The position numbers were made by a program, and so were the translations under genes. This document shows, piece by piece, positions 8,828-18,164 of a stretch of DNA of 64,000 bases; the first letter of the stretch is position 1; each line of letters opens with the position of its first letter. The stretch lies in the NCBI RefSeq assembly GCF_023652955.1, contig NZ_JAKLOY010000001.1, positions 372,001 through 436,000 on the forward strand, read 5' to 3'. Source of the stretch: Geomonas sp. Red32 (lineage in GTDB: Bacteria > Desulfobacterota > Desulfuromonadia > Geobacterales > Geobacteraceae). The notes beneath the pieces are model-generated. The model did no database searches. It saw only the letters and a list, made by a program, of their open reading frames with translations, and was not told the origin of the DNA.

Positions 8828-9157
8828 ATGGCCAGCGAAAACGTACTTACGTTCACCGACGACAACTTTGAAAAAGAGGTTCTCCAGTCCCCAATCCCCG
8901 TCCTGGTAGACTTCTGGGCCACCTGGTGCGCCCCCTGCAAAGCCATCGCGCCGCTCATCGACGCAGTAGCCTCCGAGTACGAAGGCCGCGTCAAGGTCGG
9001 AAAAGTCAACGTGGACGACAACCCGGCCACCCCCGGGAAGTACGGGGTGCGCGGCATCCCGACCGTGATCCTGATCAAGGACGGCAAAGTGCTTGACCAG
9101 GTAGTCGGTGCCATCCCGAAAACCCAGCTGGAGGCCCTGATCAAAAAGGCACTCTAA
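8828..9157 (+). CDS. trxA: Thioredoxin
   Basis: A 109-residue classical thioredoxin. It carries the redox motif WCAPC (C34, C37) and the cis-proline segment [12 protein letters not shown]. It reduces protein disulfides in the cytoplasm, using electrons from thioredoxin reductase (not in this window). The start at 8828 is set by AAAGGAG at 8813-8818 and the family N-terminus; a longer in-frame start exists at 8726 but lies upstream of the promoter. The TlpA/ResA-like gene begins one base after the stop, so the two are one operon, pairing a cytoplasmic with an exported thiol-redox protein beside the cytochrome assembly genes. Confidence 0.96.
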   Translation: MASENVLTFTDDNFEKEVLQSPIPVLVDFWATWCAPCKAIAPLIDAVASEYEGRVKVGKVNVDDNPATPGKYGVRGIPTVILIKDGKVLDQVVGAIPKTQLEALIKKAL

Positions 9158-9158
9158 G

Positions 9159-9686
9159 ATGAAGAAGCAGATCCCGTTTAGGAAGTTTTTCTGTAAGGTA
9201 TTCCCGCTCGCGGTTGCCGGTCTGCTGATCTCCATCCAGCCGGCAGCCGCCATCCTCCAGAAGGGGGACAAGGCTCCCCAGATCAAGCTCTCCACCACCT
9301 CGGGTCAGGCGATCACTCTCAACAACTACCGGGGATACGTGCTGGTGATGGATTTCTTCGCCACCTGGTGCGTTCCCTGCCGGGAATCGATCCCGCACCT
9401 GATCGACCTGAACCGCAAGTACGGCCGGCAGGGGTTGCAGGTCCTCGGGGTGAGCGTGGACGAGGGAACCGACCGCGAGGTGAAAGATTTCATCGCCGCG
9501 CGCAGGATCAACTACCCCGTTGCCATGGGGGGGGAGGATATGCAGACCGATTACGGCCTGCGCTCCATCCCGACCATCTACGTGATCAACAAGCGCGGCA
9601 TGGTGGCGGAGAAGTTTCAGGGGTATTCCGACCAGACCGCCAAGGCGATCGAGGATACCGTCAAGCGGCTGCTGGCCGAGCCTTAG
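9159..9686 (+). CDS. TlpA/ResA-like membrane-anchored thiol-disulfide oxidoreductase
   Basis: A 175-residue protein. Residues 1-31 are a signal sequence or anchor (KFFCKVFPLAVAGLLI, ending QPAAA). They are followed by a thioredoxin fold with the AhpC/TSA-type start GDKAPQIKLSTTSG, the redox pair WCVPC (C71, C74) and the cis-proline loop RSIPTIYVIN. Relatives keep the cysteines of apocytochrome c reduced outside the membrane before haem attachment. That fits the CcsB-type protein 1.4 kb away, but the exact client is inferred. It is cotranscribed with trxA and followed by a terminator. Confidence 0.9.
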   Translation: MKKQIPFRKFFCKVFPLAVAGLLISIQPAAAILQKGDKAPQIKLSTTSGQAITLNNYRGYVLVMDFFATWCVPCRESIPHLIDLNRKYGRQGLQVLGVSVDEGTDREVKDFIAARRINYPVAMGGEDMQTDYGLRSIPTIYVINKRGMVAEKFQGYSDQTAKAIEDTVKRLLAEP

Positions 9687-9725
9687 CGGGCAAGGGAGAG
9701 TACGCTTTCCCGGTACGAGAAAAGA

Positions 9726-9757
9726 AAAGGGACCGGCCCACGTGGCGGTCCCTTTTC
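9726..9757. terminator. Bidirectional terminator between tlpA-like gene and lipA
   Basis: AAAAGGGACCG (9726-9736) pairs with CGGTCCCTTTT (9747-9757), with T-rich sequence on both strands. It can serve the rightward trxA operon and the leftward gcv-lip string. Confidence 0.85.
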
Positions 9758-9775
9758 CTTTTCCGGCCTTTTGCA

Positions 9776-9815
9776 CCCTCACCCGGCCTGCGCCCCGCCC
9801 TTCCCTAAAGGGGCT
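9776..9815. repeat. Dispersed intergenic C-rich element, copy 4
   Basis: ACCCTCACCCGGCCTGCGCC then CGCCCTTCCCTAAAGGGGCT, similar in plan to the element at 1486. It directly abuts the lipA stop codon. Confidence 0.4.
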
Positions 9816-10695
9816 AAGGCCGATCGTACTGCTCCGCGTGGTAGGAGCTCCGCACGTACGGCCCGCTCTCCACATGCAGAAATCCCATCGCCAACGCCCG
9901 TTCCCGGTACCGGTCGAAAAGCTCCGGCTCCACGTACCGCTCGACCGGATGGTGCGCCCGGCTGGGCGCCAGGTACTGTCCCAGGCTCAGGTACGAGCAT
10001 CCCGCCGCAACCAGCTCTTCCAGCACCGCGAAGAGTTCTTCCTCGCGCTCTCCCAACCCCAGCATCAACCCCGACTTGGTCTTGAGACCGGGGGCCAGCC
10101 GCCGCGCCTCGGCCAGCAGGTGAAGGGAGCGGCGATAGTCGGCCCCCGAGCGGATGTGGTACAGCCGCGGCACCGTCTCCACGTTGTGGGCCAGGATGTC
10201 CGGGGAAGATGCGAGCACCGTGGCCAGGGCGGCCTCGTTCCCGGCGAAATCGGGAATCAGGAGCTCGACCTTGGTTCCCGGAGCCCCCTCGCGGATGGCA
10301 GCTACCGTCGCGGCGTAGAGGGAGGCGCCTCCATCGGCCAGATCGTCCCGGGTGGGGCTGGTAATCACCACGTGGGAAAGCTTCAACCGGCGGATCGCTT
10401 CCACCACCTGGGCCGGTTCGCCGGGGTCGGGAGGGAAGGGGCGTTCCTTGCTGACGCTGCAGAAGGAGCAAAGCCGGGTGCAGATCCTGCCGAGGATGAG
10501 GAAGGTGGCTTGGCGGTTCTTGAAACACTCGCTGATGTTCGGGCAACGCGCCTGCTGGCAGACGGTGTTCAGACGAAGCTCGCTCAAGAGCCCCTCCATC
10601 TCGGCGTGGGCGGAGGGGGTCATCTTTTTCTGTAGCCAGGCGGGTTTGCGGAGGGGGTCCATCGGCTTACTGTTCTCCTCGTGGGGAAGTCTCAT
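9814..10695 (-). CDS. lipA: Lipoyl synthase
   Basis: Radical-SAM enzyme that inserts two sulfurs into protein-bound octanoyl groups to make lipoyl cofactors. Both iron-sulfur clusters are represented: C46-x4-C51-x5-C57 for the sacrificial auxiliary cluster and C72-x3-C76-x2-C79 for the radical-SAM cluster. The C-terminal RSSYHA contains the conserved serine ligand. The protein is 293 residues as given. An alternative ATG at 10662 (MDPLRKPAWL) matches the common family start, but its GAGGAG is rather far away (12 bases), so the start is uncertain. It is the last gene of the gcv-lipM string, six bases after the PAS/Zn protein. Confidence 0.95.
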   Translation of the reverse strand: MRLPHEENSKPMDPLRKPAWLQKKMTPSAHAEMEGLLSELRLNTVCQQARCPNISECFKNRQATFLILGRICTRLCSFCSVSKERPFPPDPGEPAQVVEAIRRLKLSHVVITSPTRDDLADGGASLYAATVAAIREGAPGTKVELLIPDFAGNEAALATVLASSPDILAHNVETVPRLYHIRSGADYRRSLHLLAEARRLAPGLKTKSGLMLGLGEREEELFAVLEELVAAGCSYLSLGQYLAPSRAHHPVERYVEPELFDRYRERALAMGFLHVESGPYVRSSYHAEQYDRP

Positions 10696-10701
10696 GCGGT
10701 A

Positions 10702-11316
10702 TCAGCGGACGGTACGGAGAAAATAATACTCGAAGCAGGTCCGGCAAAAGGTGTGGGTGATGTTTTCGGGCATGCTGGCCACCCAGGCGGGAACCCAGTC
10801 CCAGCGCTCGGGATCGGCCCTTCTGTGGACGCGCCGGCAGTTGCTGCACTGGCTGATCAGCCCGTGTTCGTTGCAATAGAGGCCGGCCAGCGGCGGGTGC
10901 GGCGGACGTTCCGCGGCGTCGTGCGGCCTCTCTACCACCAGGCTGTTTACCACTACGAGACCGGCCTGTCCGGCGAGAGGATACACCGTCTGGTGGAAGG
11001 TGCGGAAGACCGCCTCGCTCGAGCACTCGTACTCGTGCCGCCACACCTGGCCACTCCGCAACGCGGTCTCGAAGCGCTCCAGGTAGAAGTCCTTGGCCTC
11101 TCCGGCAATGGCGCTCCCGATGTAACTCCCGAGGCCGAACCGTTCCGAGATGGCGGGTTCGCCATCGTTTTCGGCGGCGAACCGGAACCAGCCTGAATTG
11201 AGATAGCCGATGGTGAGGTCGGGAAAAAGACCGAACACCGAGCCCGCCTCCTCCTGAAGCGCTTCGAGGCTCAGCCCTCCCAGCAGCGGCGGAAATTCCG
11301 GAATGCACCTGCTCAT
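10702..11316 (-). CDS. PAS-like protein with C-terminal Cys-rich module
   Basis: A 204-residue protein without an exact family name. The N-terminal ~130 residues read like a PAS sensor (GLFPDLTIGYLNSGWFRFAA, later FRTFHQTVYPLAGQAGLVVV). The C-terminus carries CSNC and, about 35 residues on, FCRTC, with conserved tryptophans between. This resembles the CxxC...CxxC tail of the sensor at 38265 and looks like a metal-binding knuckle. No kinase, cyclase or DNA-binding domain follows. The start at 11316 makes an ATGA overlap with lipM; an upstream ATG at 11331 is possible. Its place inside a lipoylation operon suggests a redox- or metal-responsive helper, but no function is proven. Confidence 0.8.
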   Translation of the reverse strand: MSRCIPEFPPLLGGLSLEALQEEAGSVFGLFPDLTIGYLNSGWFRFAAENDGEPAISERFGLGSYIGSAIAGEAKDFYLERFETALRSGQVWRHEYECSSEAVFRTFHQTVYPLAGQAGLVVVNSLVVERPHDAAERPPHPPLAGLYCNEHGLISQCSNCRRVHRRADPERWDWVPAWVASMPENITHTFCRTCFEYYFLRTVR

Positions 11317-12155
11317 GTCTTCTTCGGGCACCGTCCGCCCTCCTTCCCCCCCTCAAGAGTCCAGGGGCCGCCTCGATACTTCTCACGTTCCAGCCGCAAA
11401 GCCAGCTCCCGCTCCTCGCCGGTCAGCGCCCCCGGCACCAGGCGAGCCCCCATCGCGGCCTCGAAGGAGGCTGCCAGAATTTCCTTCAGCCGCCCCTCCC
11501 CGGGAGCTGCCCCGAGCTCGGCAAGGCTCACCGCGGTTTCGGCACCGGGGGCCGGTCCGGGCAGGAAGCGGACCCCATCCGCCACCCGGTTTTCCAGCGG
11601 AATCGAGCCGTGCTGCAGGATCGCCTCCCGCAACCGGCGCTGGGCGTTGCCGCCCACCTTGCGGCCGCCGACCAGGACGTCGTACTCTTCTTTTCCCGCG
11701 AAGCAAAAGGAGGTCCGCTCCCCCAGGCGCTCTCCATGGGGGGCACGGTCGACGGCGAAGCCGGCGTCCAGCCCGAGCCGGCGATATCCCTCGATGAGAA
11801 ACGAGCAGAGCCGGCGGAAGCCGGCCTTGACGCCCCCCTCGCCGGCCTCGGCAGGGGAGCAGACGATGCTGTAGGTGAGCTCATCGGCGTGGTAGATAAC
11901 CCCTCCGCCGGTCATCCTGCGGACGACCGGAATCCCCTCGGCCCGGCAGAGCCCGAGATCGAGGGACGCGGCCGCCTCCTGGTAGCGGCCCAGCGAGAGG
12001 GTGGGAGGAGCCCAGCCGTACAGCCTCAGCACCGGCAGGGATTCACCCGGCCTGAAGCAGGTGAGAAGTGCCTCGTCCACCGCCATGTTGGCTGCCCCCT
12101 CCAGCGGCCCGGTGTCCACCAGCCGCCAGAGGGGCGCAGTATCGTTACTCTTCAC
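11313..12155 (-). CDS. lipM: Octanoyltransferase LipM / lipoate-protein ligase A family
   Basis: Transfers octanoyl groups from ACP to the lipoyl domain of GcvH. Visible features are RRMTGGGVIYHADELTYS (acyl-binding), the candidate catalytic cysteine at residue 151 of the chosen start in SFCFAGKEEYDVLV, and the conserved lysine in GGRKVGGNAQRR. The cysteine position matches that of Bacillus LipM (C150), so LipM is preferred over an ATP-dependent LplA. The start is taken as GTG at 12155, preceded by AGGGAT, giving 280 residues. A longer ATG start at 12272 would add 39 residues without family resemblance. The gap of 175 bases to gcvPB contains C/G-rich sequence resembling the dispersed element. 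Confidence 0.88.
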   Translation of the reverse strand: MKSNDTAPLWRLVDTGPLEGAANMAVDEALLTCFRPGESLPVLRLYGWAPPTLSLGRYQEAAASLDLGLCRAEGIPVVRRMTGGGVIYHADELTYSIVCSPAEAGEGGVKAGFRRLCSFLIEGYRRLGLDAGFAVDRAPHGERLGERTSFCFAGKEEYDVLVGGRKVGGNAQRRLREAILQHGSIPLENRVADGVRFLPGPAPGAETAVSLAELGAAPGEGRLKEILAASFEAAMGARLVPGALTGEERELALRLEREKYRGGPWTLEGGKEGGRCPKKT

Positions 12156-12330
12156 AGAAATCCCTTTGTAGGGTGGCCAACCCTCTGCCCACCGTTTCCC
12201 TGCCACCCCTCTCCCCGCCGCTTCCTGGCAGATCCGCGTGGGCACGGGGTCCCCGGCCCTCTCCATAGTCATCGCCCCCGGGAAGGGGAGGGACGAGGGA
12301 TGGGAAAGGGTGGCGAAAAGGGAGTATGCC

Positions 12331-13770
12331 TCATTCGCAGCAGACCTGCAAGGCGCGGGCGGCCCTCGTCTCGTCGAGCCTGCCGACCGGGGTGGTGATG
12401 GGAGCGTCCTTCAGCTCCTGTGGCGACTCCTTGGCGCAGCGCGCCGCTTCGATCATCACCGCGATGAAGGAGTCGAGGGTCTGTTTGCTCTCCGTTTCGG
12501 TCGGCTCGATCATGATGGCCTCCTTGACGTTGAGCGGGAAGTACACCGTGGGGGGATGGAATCCCCGGTCGATCAGGTACTTCGCGATATCGATGGCGTG
12601 GATCCCTTCCTTGGCCTGGCGCGCCGCGGAGAAGACGCACTCGTGCATGCAGGTCTGGTCGAAGGGGAGGTCGTACTCCTCCTTGAGCCGCGCCATCAGG
12701 TAGTTGGCGTTCAGCACCGCCTGCTCGCTCACCTCGATGAGCCCCTCGCGCCCGAGGAGGGTGATGTACCCGAAGGCGCGGACCATGATACCGAAGTTGC
12801 CGAAGAAGTCGGAGACCCTGCCGATCCCCTCCGGATGGGCCTCCACCGCGAAGCTCCCGTCATCTTTCTTCACCACGCGCGGGGTGGGAAGGTAGGGGAT
12901 GAGACCGGCGCGCACGCCGACCGGACCGCTCCCCGGGCCGCCCCCGCCGTGGGGAGTGCCGAAGGTCTTGTGGAGGTTGACGTGGATGACGTCGAAGCCG
13001 ACGTCGCCGGGCCGGACCTTGCCAAGGATGGCGTTGAGATTGGCGCCGTCGTAGTAGGTGAGCGCGCCCGCCTCGTGGGCGATCCGGCAGATCTCGGCGA
13101 TGTAGGGGTTGAAGAGGCCGAGGGTGTTCGGACAGGTCATCATGACCGCCGCCACCTGGTCGTTCATGGCGGCCCGGTAGGCGTCGAGGTCCATGTCCCC
13201 GTAGGGGGCGGTCGGGATGGTGACGATCTCGTAACCGGCCATGGCGGCGGAGGCCGGGTTGGTACCGTGGGAGGAGTCCGGCACGATCACGTACTTCCTT
13301 TTCTGGCCGCGCGCCTTGTGGTAGGCGGCGATCAGCATGATACCGGTCATCTCCCCATGCGCGCCCGCCAGCGGCTGGGTGGTTACCTCGTCCATCCCGG
13401 TGATCTCGGCGAGCTGCCGCTCCAGCTCCCAGACGAGCGACAGCGGCCCCTGGACGAGCTTTTCGCCGCCGGGAAGCAGCGCTACCACCGGATGGCAGCC
13501 GGCAAAGAGGGCGGCTGCGTTCTCCATGACCTTGGCGTTGTACTTCATGGTGCAGGAGCCGAGCGGATAGAAGTTGGTATCCACGGAGAAGTTGCGGCGG
13601 GAGAGGTTCGTGTAGTGGCGCACCAGGTCGAGCTCGCTCACCTCGGGGAAGGCGGCCGGCTCAAAGCGCCGGAGCCCGGCGGGAAAGCCTCCGGTCGTGC
13701 GGGGGATGTCGGCCACCGGGATGCGGACCCCAGTGCGGCCGGGGACCGATTTCTCGTAGATCAGCTCCAT
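12331..13770 (-). CDS. gcvPB: Glycine dehydrogenase (decarboxylating) subunit 2
   Basis: The C-terminal half of the split P-protein, 479 residues. With GcvPA it decarboxylates glycine using PLP and passes aminomethyl to the lipoyl arm of GcvH. The PLP lysine is K268 in [18 protein letters not shown]. Other family blocks are [12 protein letters not shown] and [15 protein letters not shown]. The ATG at 13770 overlaps the gcvPA stop by ten bases, indicating translational coupling. The real N-terminus is [11 protein letters not shown]; a longer reading of this frame upstream runs antisense-free through gcvPA in another frame and is not coding. Confidence 0.96.
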   Translation of the reverse strand: MELIYEKSVPGRTGVRIPVADIPRTTGGFPAGLRRFEPAAFPEVSELDLVRHYTNLSRRNFSVDTNFYPLGSCTMKYNAKVMENAAALFAGCHPVVALLPGGEKLVQGPLSLVWELERQLAEITGMDEVTTQPLAGAHGEMTGIMLIAAYHKARGQKRKYVIVPDSSHGTNPASAAMAGYEIVTIPTAPYGDMDLDAYRAAMNDQVAAVMMTCPNTLGLFNPYIAEICRIAHEAGALTYYDGANLNAILGKVRPGDVGFDVIHVNLHKTFGTPHGGGGPGSGPVGVRAGLIPYLPTPRVVKKDDGSFAVEAHPEGIGRVSDFFGNFGIMVRAFGYITLLGREGLIEVSEQAVLNANYLMARLKEEYDLPFDQTCMHECVFSAARQAKEGIHAIDIAKYLIDRGFHPPTVYFPLNVKEAIMIEPTETESKQTLDSFIAVMIEAARCAKESPQELKDAPITTPVGRLDETRAARALQVCCE

Positions 13771-15098
13771 AGGGCCTCCTGCAGGAGAGAGGCCAGCCGG
13801 TCGATCTCCGTCTTGGTCCTCTTCTCGGTTACCGTCACCACCAGGGTGTTCTCCATCTCCGGATAGTAGCTGCCGAGCGGGAGTCCGGCGGCAACCCCAA
13901 AGGGGAGCAGCCGCTCGACCACCGGCGCGGCCGGCTTCGGGAGCGAGAGCACGAACTCGTTGAAGGTGGTTCCGGCGTTGATCACGCTCACCCCGTCGAT
14001 GGCGGAAAGCACCCCCCGGGCGTACTCGGCCTTGTCGTAGTTGAGCGCCGCCAGTTCCTCGAACCCCTTCCTGCCGAGGGCGGCGGTAAAGATCATGCCG
14101 CGCAGGGCGCAGAGGCTCTGGTTGGAGCAGATGTTGGAGGTGGCCTTTTGCCTCTTGATGTGCTGCTCGCGGGCCTGCAAGGTGAGGACGTAGCCACGCT
14201 GGCCGTCCTTGTCGATGGTCTCTCCGACGATCCGCCCCGGGAGGTTTCTGATGTACTTCTTCAAGGTGGTGATGAACCCGAAGTAGGGGCCTCCGAAGGA
14301 GAGGTGGTTGCCGAGGCTTTGCCCCTCGCCGGCGGCGATGTCCGCCCCCATCTCGCCCGGGCTCTTGACGAGGCCGAGGGCGACCGGATAGCTGCAGACG
14401 ATGAGGAGGGCGCCGTGCTGGTGCGCCTTCTCCGCCAGGGCGGCGAAGTCCTCGACGGTGCCGAAGAAGTTCGGGTTCTGCACGATGATGGCCGCGGTCT
14501 CGCCGGTGACCGTTCCGGAGAGCATGTCGAAATCGGAGCCGTACCCAAGGGGGGCGACCTCGACGACCTGCTCCGCGACGCTCGCCAGGTATCCCCGCAC
14601 CACCTCGCGGTAGAAGGGATTGACCGATTCGTCCAGGACCACCTGGTGCCTCCCGGTGATGCGGAACGCCATCAGGGCCGCCTCGGCCACCGCGGTGCCG
14701 CCGTCGTAGAGGGAGGCGTTGGAGGCCTCCATCCCGGTCAGCCGGCAGATGGCGGTCTGGTATTCGAAGAGCGCCTGGAGGGTCCCCTGGGAACATTCCG
14801 GCTGGTACGGGGTGTAGGCCGTGTAAAACTCGGCACGGGAGGAGAGGTGGTCCACGGCCGCAGGGATGAAGTGATCGTAGAGGCCGCCACCGATGAAGGG
14901 GGTGATGCCGCACCCTCCGGTGGACGCCTTCTCCCGCATGATCCCCATCAGCTCGAACTCGGAGAGTCCGGGAGGGAGGTCGAAAGACTTGGCCCTCAAC
15001 TCCCGGGGGATCGAGGAGAAGAGCTCCTCGACGCTCCCCGCCCCGATCGCCGCGAGCATTTCCCGGATCTCCTCCGGCGTGTTAGGAGAGTATCCCAT
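13761..15098 (-). CDS. gcvPA: Glycine dehydrogenase (decarboxylating) subunit 1
   Basis: N-terminal half of the split glycine decarboxylase, 445 residues, starting [19 protein letters not shown]. Family blocks include [30 protein letters not shown] and [11 protein letters not shown]. It forms a heterotetramer with GcvPB. The ATG at 15098 shares one base with the gcvH stop (TGATG); GTG at 15101 is also in frame but lies closer to the ribosome site. Split P-protein genes are usual in Gram-positives and Geobacter-type bacteria, in place of one 950-residue GcvP. Confidence 0.96.
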   Translation of the reverse strand: MGYSPNTPEEIREMLAAIGAGSVEELFSSIPRELRAKSFDLPPGLSEFELMGIMREKASTGGCGITPFIGGGLYDHFIPAAVDHLSSRAEFYTAYTPYQPECSQGTLQALFEYQTAICRLTGMEASNASLYDGGTAVAEAALMAFRITGRHQVVLDESVNPFYREVVRGYLASVAEQVVEVAPLGYGSDFDMLSGTVTGETAAIIVQNPNFFGTVEDFAALAEKAHQHGALLIVCSYPVALGLVKSPGEMGADIAAGEGQSLGNHLSFGGPYFGFITTLKKYIRNLPGRIVGETIDKDGQRGYVLTLQAREQHIKRQKATSNICSNQSLCALRGMIFTAALGRKGFEELAALNYDKAEYARGVLSAIDGVSVINAGTTFNEFVLSLPKPAAPVVERLLPFGVAAGLPLGSYYPEMENTLVVTVTEKRTKTEIDRLASLLQEALWS

Positions 15099-15472
15099 CA
15101 CACCAGTCCTTGCACGAATTCCTGGTAGGCCGCCTCGTCCATGAGGGCGCCGACCTCCCCGAGGTCACTCGCCTCCAGCTTGCAGATCCAGCCGGCATCC
15201 TCGGCGCTCTGGTTGACCAGCTCCGGCGCATCATCGAGACGGCTGTTGACCTCGATCACCTTGCCGGAGAGGGGTGAATAGATGTCGCTGGCCGCCTTGA
15301 CCGATTCTATGGCGGCCAGGATGTCAAACTGTTTCACCGATTTCCCCGCCTGGGGAAGTTCGACGAAGGTGATGTCACCCAGCTCATGCGCCGCATGGTC
15401 GCTGATGCCGACCGTCGCCACCGTTCCGCTCACCGAAACCCACTCGTGCTCCCTGGTGTAGTGCTTTGCCAT
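15098..15472 (-). CDS. gcvH: Glycine cleavage system H protein
   Basis: The 124-residue lipoyl carrier of the glycine cleavage system. The lipoylated lysine is K59 in [13 protein letters not shown]. The flanking [10 protein letters not shown] and WICKLE segments are typical. It shuttles the aminomethyl group between P and T proteins and is the substrate of the LipM and LipA proteins encoded downstream. It lies 98 bases after gcvT. CCAAGGGGAGGGTTACCAG precedes the ATG. Confidence 0.97.
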   Translation of the reverse strand: MAKHYTREHEWVSVSGTVATVGISDHAAHELGDITFVELPQAGKSVKQFDILAAIESVKAASDIYSPLSGKVIEVNSRLDDAPELVNQSAEDAGWICKLEASDLGEVGALMDEAAYQEFVQGLV

Positions 15473-15570
15473 CTGGTAACCCTCCCCTTGGTACGCGAAT
15501 CTCGCCGCGTCGATTGTGTATCGTGATGTGAGAGGGGCAAGCGGGCGGCTCCGGCCCCTCCGCTACCGGC

Positions 15571-16662
15571 TTACGACCTGAGCGATCCGCCCGGGTAGAA
15601 GGGAAGCTCCACCACCTCGGCCTCCATCTCGACCCGGTCCTGCTTGATGGTGAGCACGGTGCCTGGCTTGGCGGCCTCCGGTTTGACGAAGCCCAGGCCG
15701 ATGCCGACCCCGAGCATGGGAGAAAAGGCACCGCTGGTGACCGTGCCGGCCTTGGCGCCGCCGTGGAAGATCTCGTAGTGGTGGCGGGGCGAGCGGCGGG
15801 AGTTTCCCTTGAAGGCGATCTTCACCATGTCCGCCCCCTTGCGCTGCTCCTCCAGGAGGGCCTCCTTCCCGACGAAGCTCTTGTCCAGGTTGACGAAGGC
15901 GGAGAGCCCGGCGGCGAGCGGCGTCGTGTTGTCGTCGAGGTCGTTTCCGTAGAGGGAGTATCCCACCTCCAGCCGCAGCAGGTCGCGGGCTCCAAGGCCG
16001 GCCGGTTTCACGCGCGGGTCCCTGAGGAGACGTTCCCAAAGTCCGGCGACCTTCTCGGCGGGGAGGAAGATCTCGTAGCCGAGCTCGCCGGTGTAGCCGG
16101 TGCGGCTCACCAGCGCGTCGGCACCGAGCACCTTGGTGCGGATGAACTTGAAGAAGGGGATACCGGCCACCTGGGGGCCGATGACTTCCACCAGCACGTC
16201 GCGGGAGAGCGGCCCCTGCAGGTCCACTTTCGCGGTGCGGGCCGAGATGTCGGTCAGCTGCGCGCCCGGCTTCAGGCGGGAGCGGATGACGGCGAGGTCG
16301 TTGCCGGTGGTGGCGGCATTGACCACGATCATCACCTCGTCCTCGGCCAGCCGGAAGACGATCAGGTCGTCGATCACCCCCCCCCGCTCGTTGAGGAGAA
16401 AGCCGTAGCGCGAGCGCCCGGCCGGAATACTTTTCACCGAGAAGGTGAAGACGTCCTCGAGCCCCTCCGCCACCAGGTCGCCCTTGAAAAGAAACTCGCC
16501 CATGTGGCAGATGTCGAAGAGGGCGGCCTGCTCGCGGCACCACTTATGCTCGGCAAGTATCCCCTCGTACTGGATCGGCATCAGCCATCCCCCGAAGGGA
16601 GCCATGAGCGCCTTGAGTCCCTCGTGGTGCATCCTTAACGGGGTTGCCTTTAGATCCTCCAT
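15571..16662 (-). CDS. gcvT: Glycine cleavage system T protein (aminomethyltransferase)
   Basis: Transfers the aminomethyl carbon from GcvH to tetrahydrofolate, releasing ammonia. The protein is 363 residues, starting MEDLKATPLRMHHEGLKALM. It shows the N-terminal folate-binding pattern (FGGWLMPIQYEGILAEH), CHMGEF, the RTGYTGELGYEIF segment and the C-terminal beta-barrel. AAGGAGGGTTACTC precedes the ATG. It leads the gcvT-H-PA-PB-lipM-PAS-lipA string. I looked for a glycine riboswitch in the 170-base upstream region and saw none. Confidence 0.96.
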   Translation of the reverse strand: MEDLKATPLRMHHEGLKALMAPFGGWLMPIQYEGILAEHKWCREQAALFDICHMGEFLFKGDLVAEGLEDVFTFSVKSIPAGRSRYGFLLNERGGVIDDLIVFRLAEDEVMIVVNAATTGNDLAVIRSRLKPGAQLTDISARTAKVDLQGPLSRDVLVEVIGPQVAGIPFFKFIRTKVLGADALVSRTGYTGELGYEIFLPAEKVAGLWERLLRDPRVKPAGLGARDLLRLEVGYSLYGNDLDDNTTPLAAGLSAFVNLDKSFVGKEALLEEQRKGADMVKIAFKGNSRRSPRHHYEIFHGGAKAGTVTSGAFSPMLGVGIGLGFVKPEAAKPGTVLTIKQDRVEMEAEVVELPFYPGGSLRS

Positions 16663-16784
16663 GAGTAACCCTCCTTAACCGGCCGGATTGCCGGTCCGTG
16701 GAATAAGATGCCCTGCCGCCATCGATAAAAAAAGATGAGAGGGCCGGGAAAATAGTGTAACCTGCGGCATTCCAACAGTAGCGC

Positions 16785-16811
16785 TTGCCAATTACGCGAT
16801 ATCTTTATAAT
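16785..16811 (+). promoter_or_regulatory. Promoter of the 16.8 kb membrane protein / dehydratase-like operon
   Basis: TTGCCA (16785-16790), 15 bases, then an exact TATAAT (16806-16811), 23 bases before the start codon at 16835. The spacing is short, but the -10 is perfect. Confidence 0.6.
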
Positions 16812-16834
16812 GTAATAAGGACGTGGAGGCCCGA

Positions 16835-17173
16835 ATGGATCAAGCCGCTCTTATCGACAAAATCCGAACCATCCTCACCCCCTTCGAAACCGAAAACATG
16901 GTCAGGTCTTTGAAAACCCTGACGGTGAAGAGCGCCATCAGCAATCCCTGGTTTGTCGGGATCTTTTTGATCGTGGCGTTCTATGCGGTGGTGGTACGGT
17001 CGAAGTTCGTCCTGAGCCTCCTTTTTGCCAGCGCCTCCATCCTCATCCTTATCCGGTACACCATGCCCGCCGAAGGCGACAGCCTTTCGGTCTCCTCCAC
17101 CCTCCCTTTCGCTTTCGGCGCCCTGGCCATCGGTGCGGTACTCATCTACCTCTTTTTCATCAAGTCGGAGTGA
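16835..17173 (+). CDS. Small membrane protein, hypothetical
   Basis: A 112-residue protein. A cytoplasmic ~35-residue head (MDQAALIDKIRTILTPFETE) is followed by about three hydrophobic segments: NPWFVGIFLIVAFYAVVV, FVLSLLFASASILILI and LPFAFGALAIGAVLIYLFF. The start at 16835 has GGAGG five bases upstream; a GTG at 16823 is within the ribosome site and unlikely. I do not recognise the family. The dehydratase-like gene starts 8 bases after the stop, so they are probably cotranscribed. Confidence 0.8.
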   Translation: MDQAALIDKIRTILTPFETENMVRSLKTLTVKSAISNPWFVGIFLIVAFYAVVVRSKFVLSLLFASASILILIRYTMPAEGDSLSVSSTLPFAFGALAIGAVLIYLFFIKSE

Positions 17174-17180
17174 CAGAACT

Positions 17181-18164
17181 TTGCAGAAGATAGGCTTTAC
17201 GTCCACCATCCCGCTCGAGGTGCTGATAGCCGCGGGTGCACGTCCCGTCGACCTCAACAATATTTTCATCACCAATCCCGAAAGCATCTCCATGATCGAC
17301 GAGGCGGAACTGGCAGGGCTTCCCCGCAACGTTTGCGCCTGGATCAAAGGGATCTACAGCGCGGTGCTCGCCAGCGGCATCAACGAGATGATCGGGGTGA
17401 CCGAAGGCGACTGCAGCTATACCAAGGCGCTTATGGAGCTCCTCTCCCTTAAGGGGATCCGGGTCCACCCCTTCGCCTATCCCGCGGGAAGAGACGCCGC
17501 CAAGCTCAAGGGGGAGATCGAAAACCTGATGGCCCACCTGGGGGTCGGCTGGGAGGAGGTCAACGAGGCCAAGCGGCGCCTGGACGGGATCCGCGCCAAG
17601 GTCCACGAGATCGACCGCCTGAGCTGGGAGGAGGATCGCGTCACCGGCGAAGAGAACCACTACTTCCAGGTCTGCACCTCCGACATGAACGGAGACCCCG
17701 CGGCCTTCGAGGCCGAGGTCGACGGTTTTTTGGCCAAGGCCCGTCTCCGGCCTGCCCGCAAGGAGCGGATCCGCCTGGCGTACCTGGGAGTCCCCCCGAT
17801 CGTCTCCGGCCTCTACCGCTTCCTCGAGGAGCACGACGCCCGGGTGGTGTTCAACGAGACCCAGCGCCAGTTCTCCATGCCGTACGGATTGAACGACATG
17901 GTGGAGCAGTACCGGGCCTACACCTACCCGTACGACATCTTTCACCGCATCGAGGACATCGCCCGGGAATTGAAACTGCGCCGGGTGGACGGCATCATCC
18001 ACTATGTGCAATCGTTTTGTTTCCGGCAGATGGAGGATATGGTGTTGAGGCAAAGCATCCAGCTCCCGATCCTCACCCTGGAGGGGGACAAACCGAGCGA
18101 GGTGGATGCCAGGACCAAGATCCGTGTCGAAGGGTTCCTGGAGCTGCTGGAAGACCGCCTCTAG
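17181..18164 (+). CDS. 2-hydroxyacyl-CoA dehydratase / double-cubane-type (HgdB/BcrC) family protein
   Basis: A 327-residue cytoplasmic iron-sulfur protein of the HgdB/BadD/BcrC family. Candidate cluster cysteines are C52 (RNVCAWIKG), C78 (TEGDCSYTKA), C165 (FQVCTSDMNGD) and C280 (QSFCFRQMED). The start is a TTG at 17181 with GGAG ten bases upstream; a reading from the ATG at 17025 would overlap the previous gene by about 150 bases. The partner activase is encoded downstream. Relatives are dehydratase subunits, benzoyl-CoA reductase subunits or stand-alone ATP-driven double-cubane reductases. Only one such subunit is present, which favours the stand-alone type. The substrate is unknown. Confidence 0.8.
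   Translation: MQKIGFTSTIPLEVLIAAGARPVDLNNIFITNPESISMIDEAELAGLPRNVCAWIKGIYSAVLASGINEMIGVTEGDCSYTKALMELLSLKGIRVHPFAYPAGRDAAKLKGEIENLMAHLGVGWEEVNEAKRRLDGIRAKVHEIDRLSWEEDRVTGEENHYFQVCTSDMNGDPAAFEAEVDGFLAKARLRPARKERIRLAYLGVPPIVSGLYRFLEEHDARVVFNETQRQFSMPYGLNDMVEQYRAYTYPYDIFHRIEDIARELKLRRVDGIIHYVQSFCFRQMEDMVLRQSIQLPILTLEGDKPSEVDARTKIRVEGFLELLEDRL

Noticed and set aside
12331-14913. An 860-codon minus-strand frame spanning gcvPB and most of gcvPA
   Set aside because: Only the part from 13770 down is gcvPB; upstream it is an out-of-frame shadow of gcvPA, rich in Arg and Gly.
15473-16834. Glycine riboswitch before gcvT or gcvH
   Set aside because: I found no matching tandem aptamer motif in the gaps at 15473-15570 or 16663-16834.
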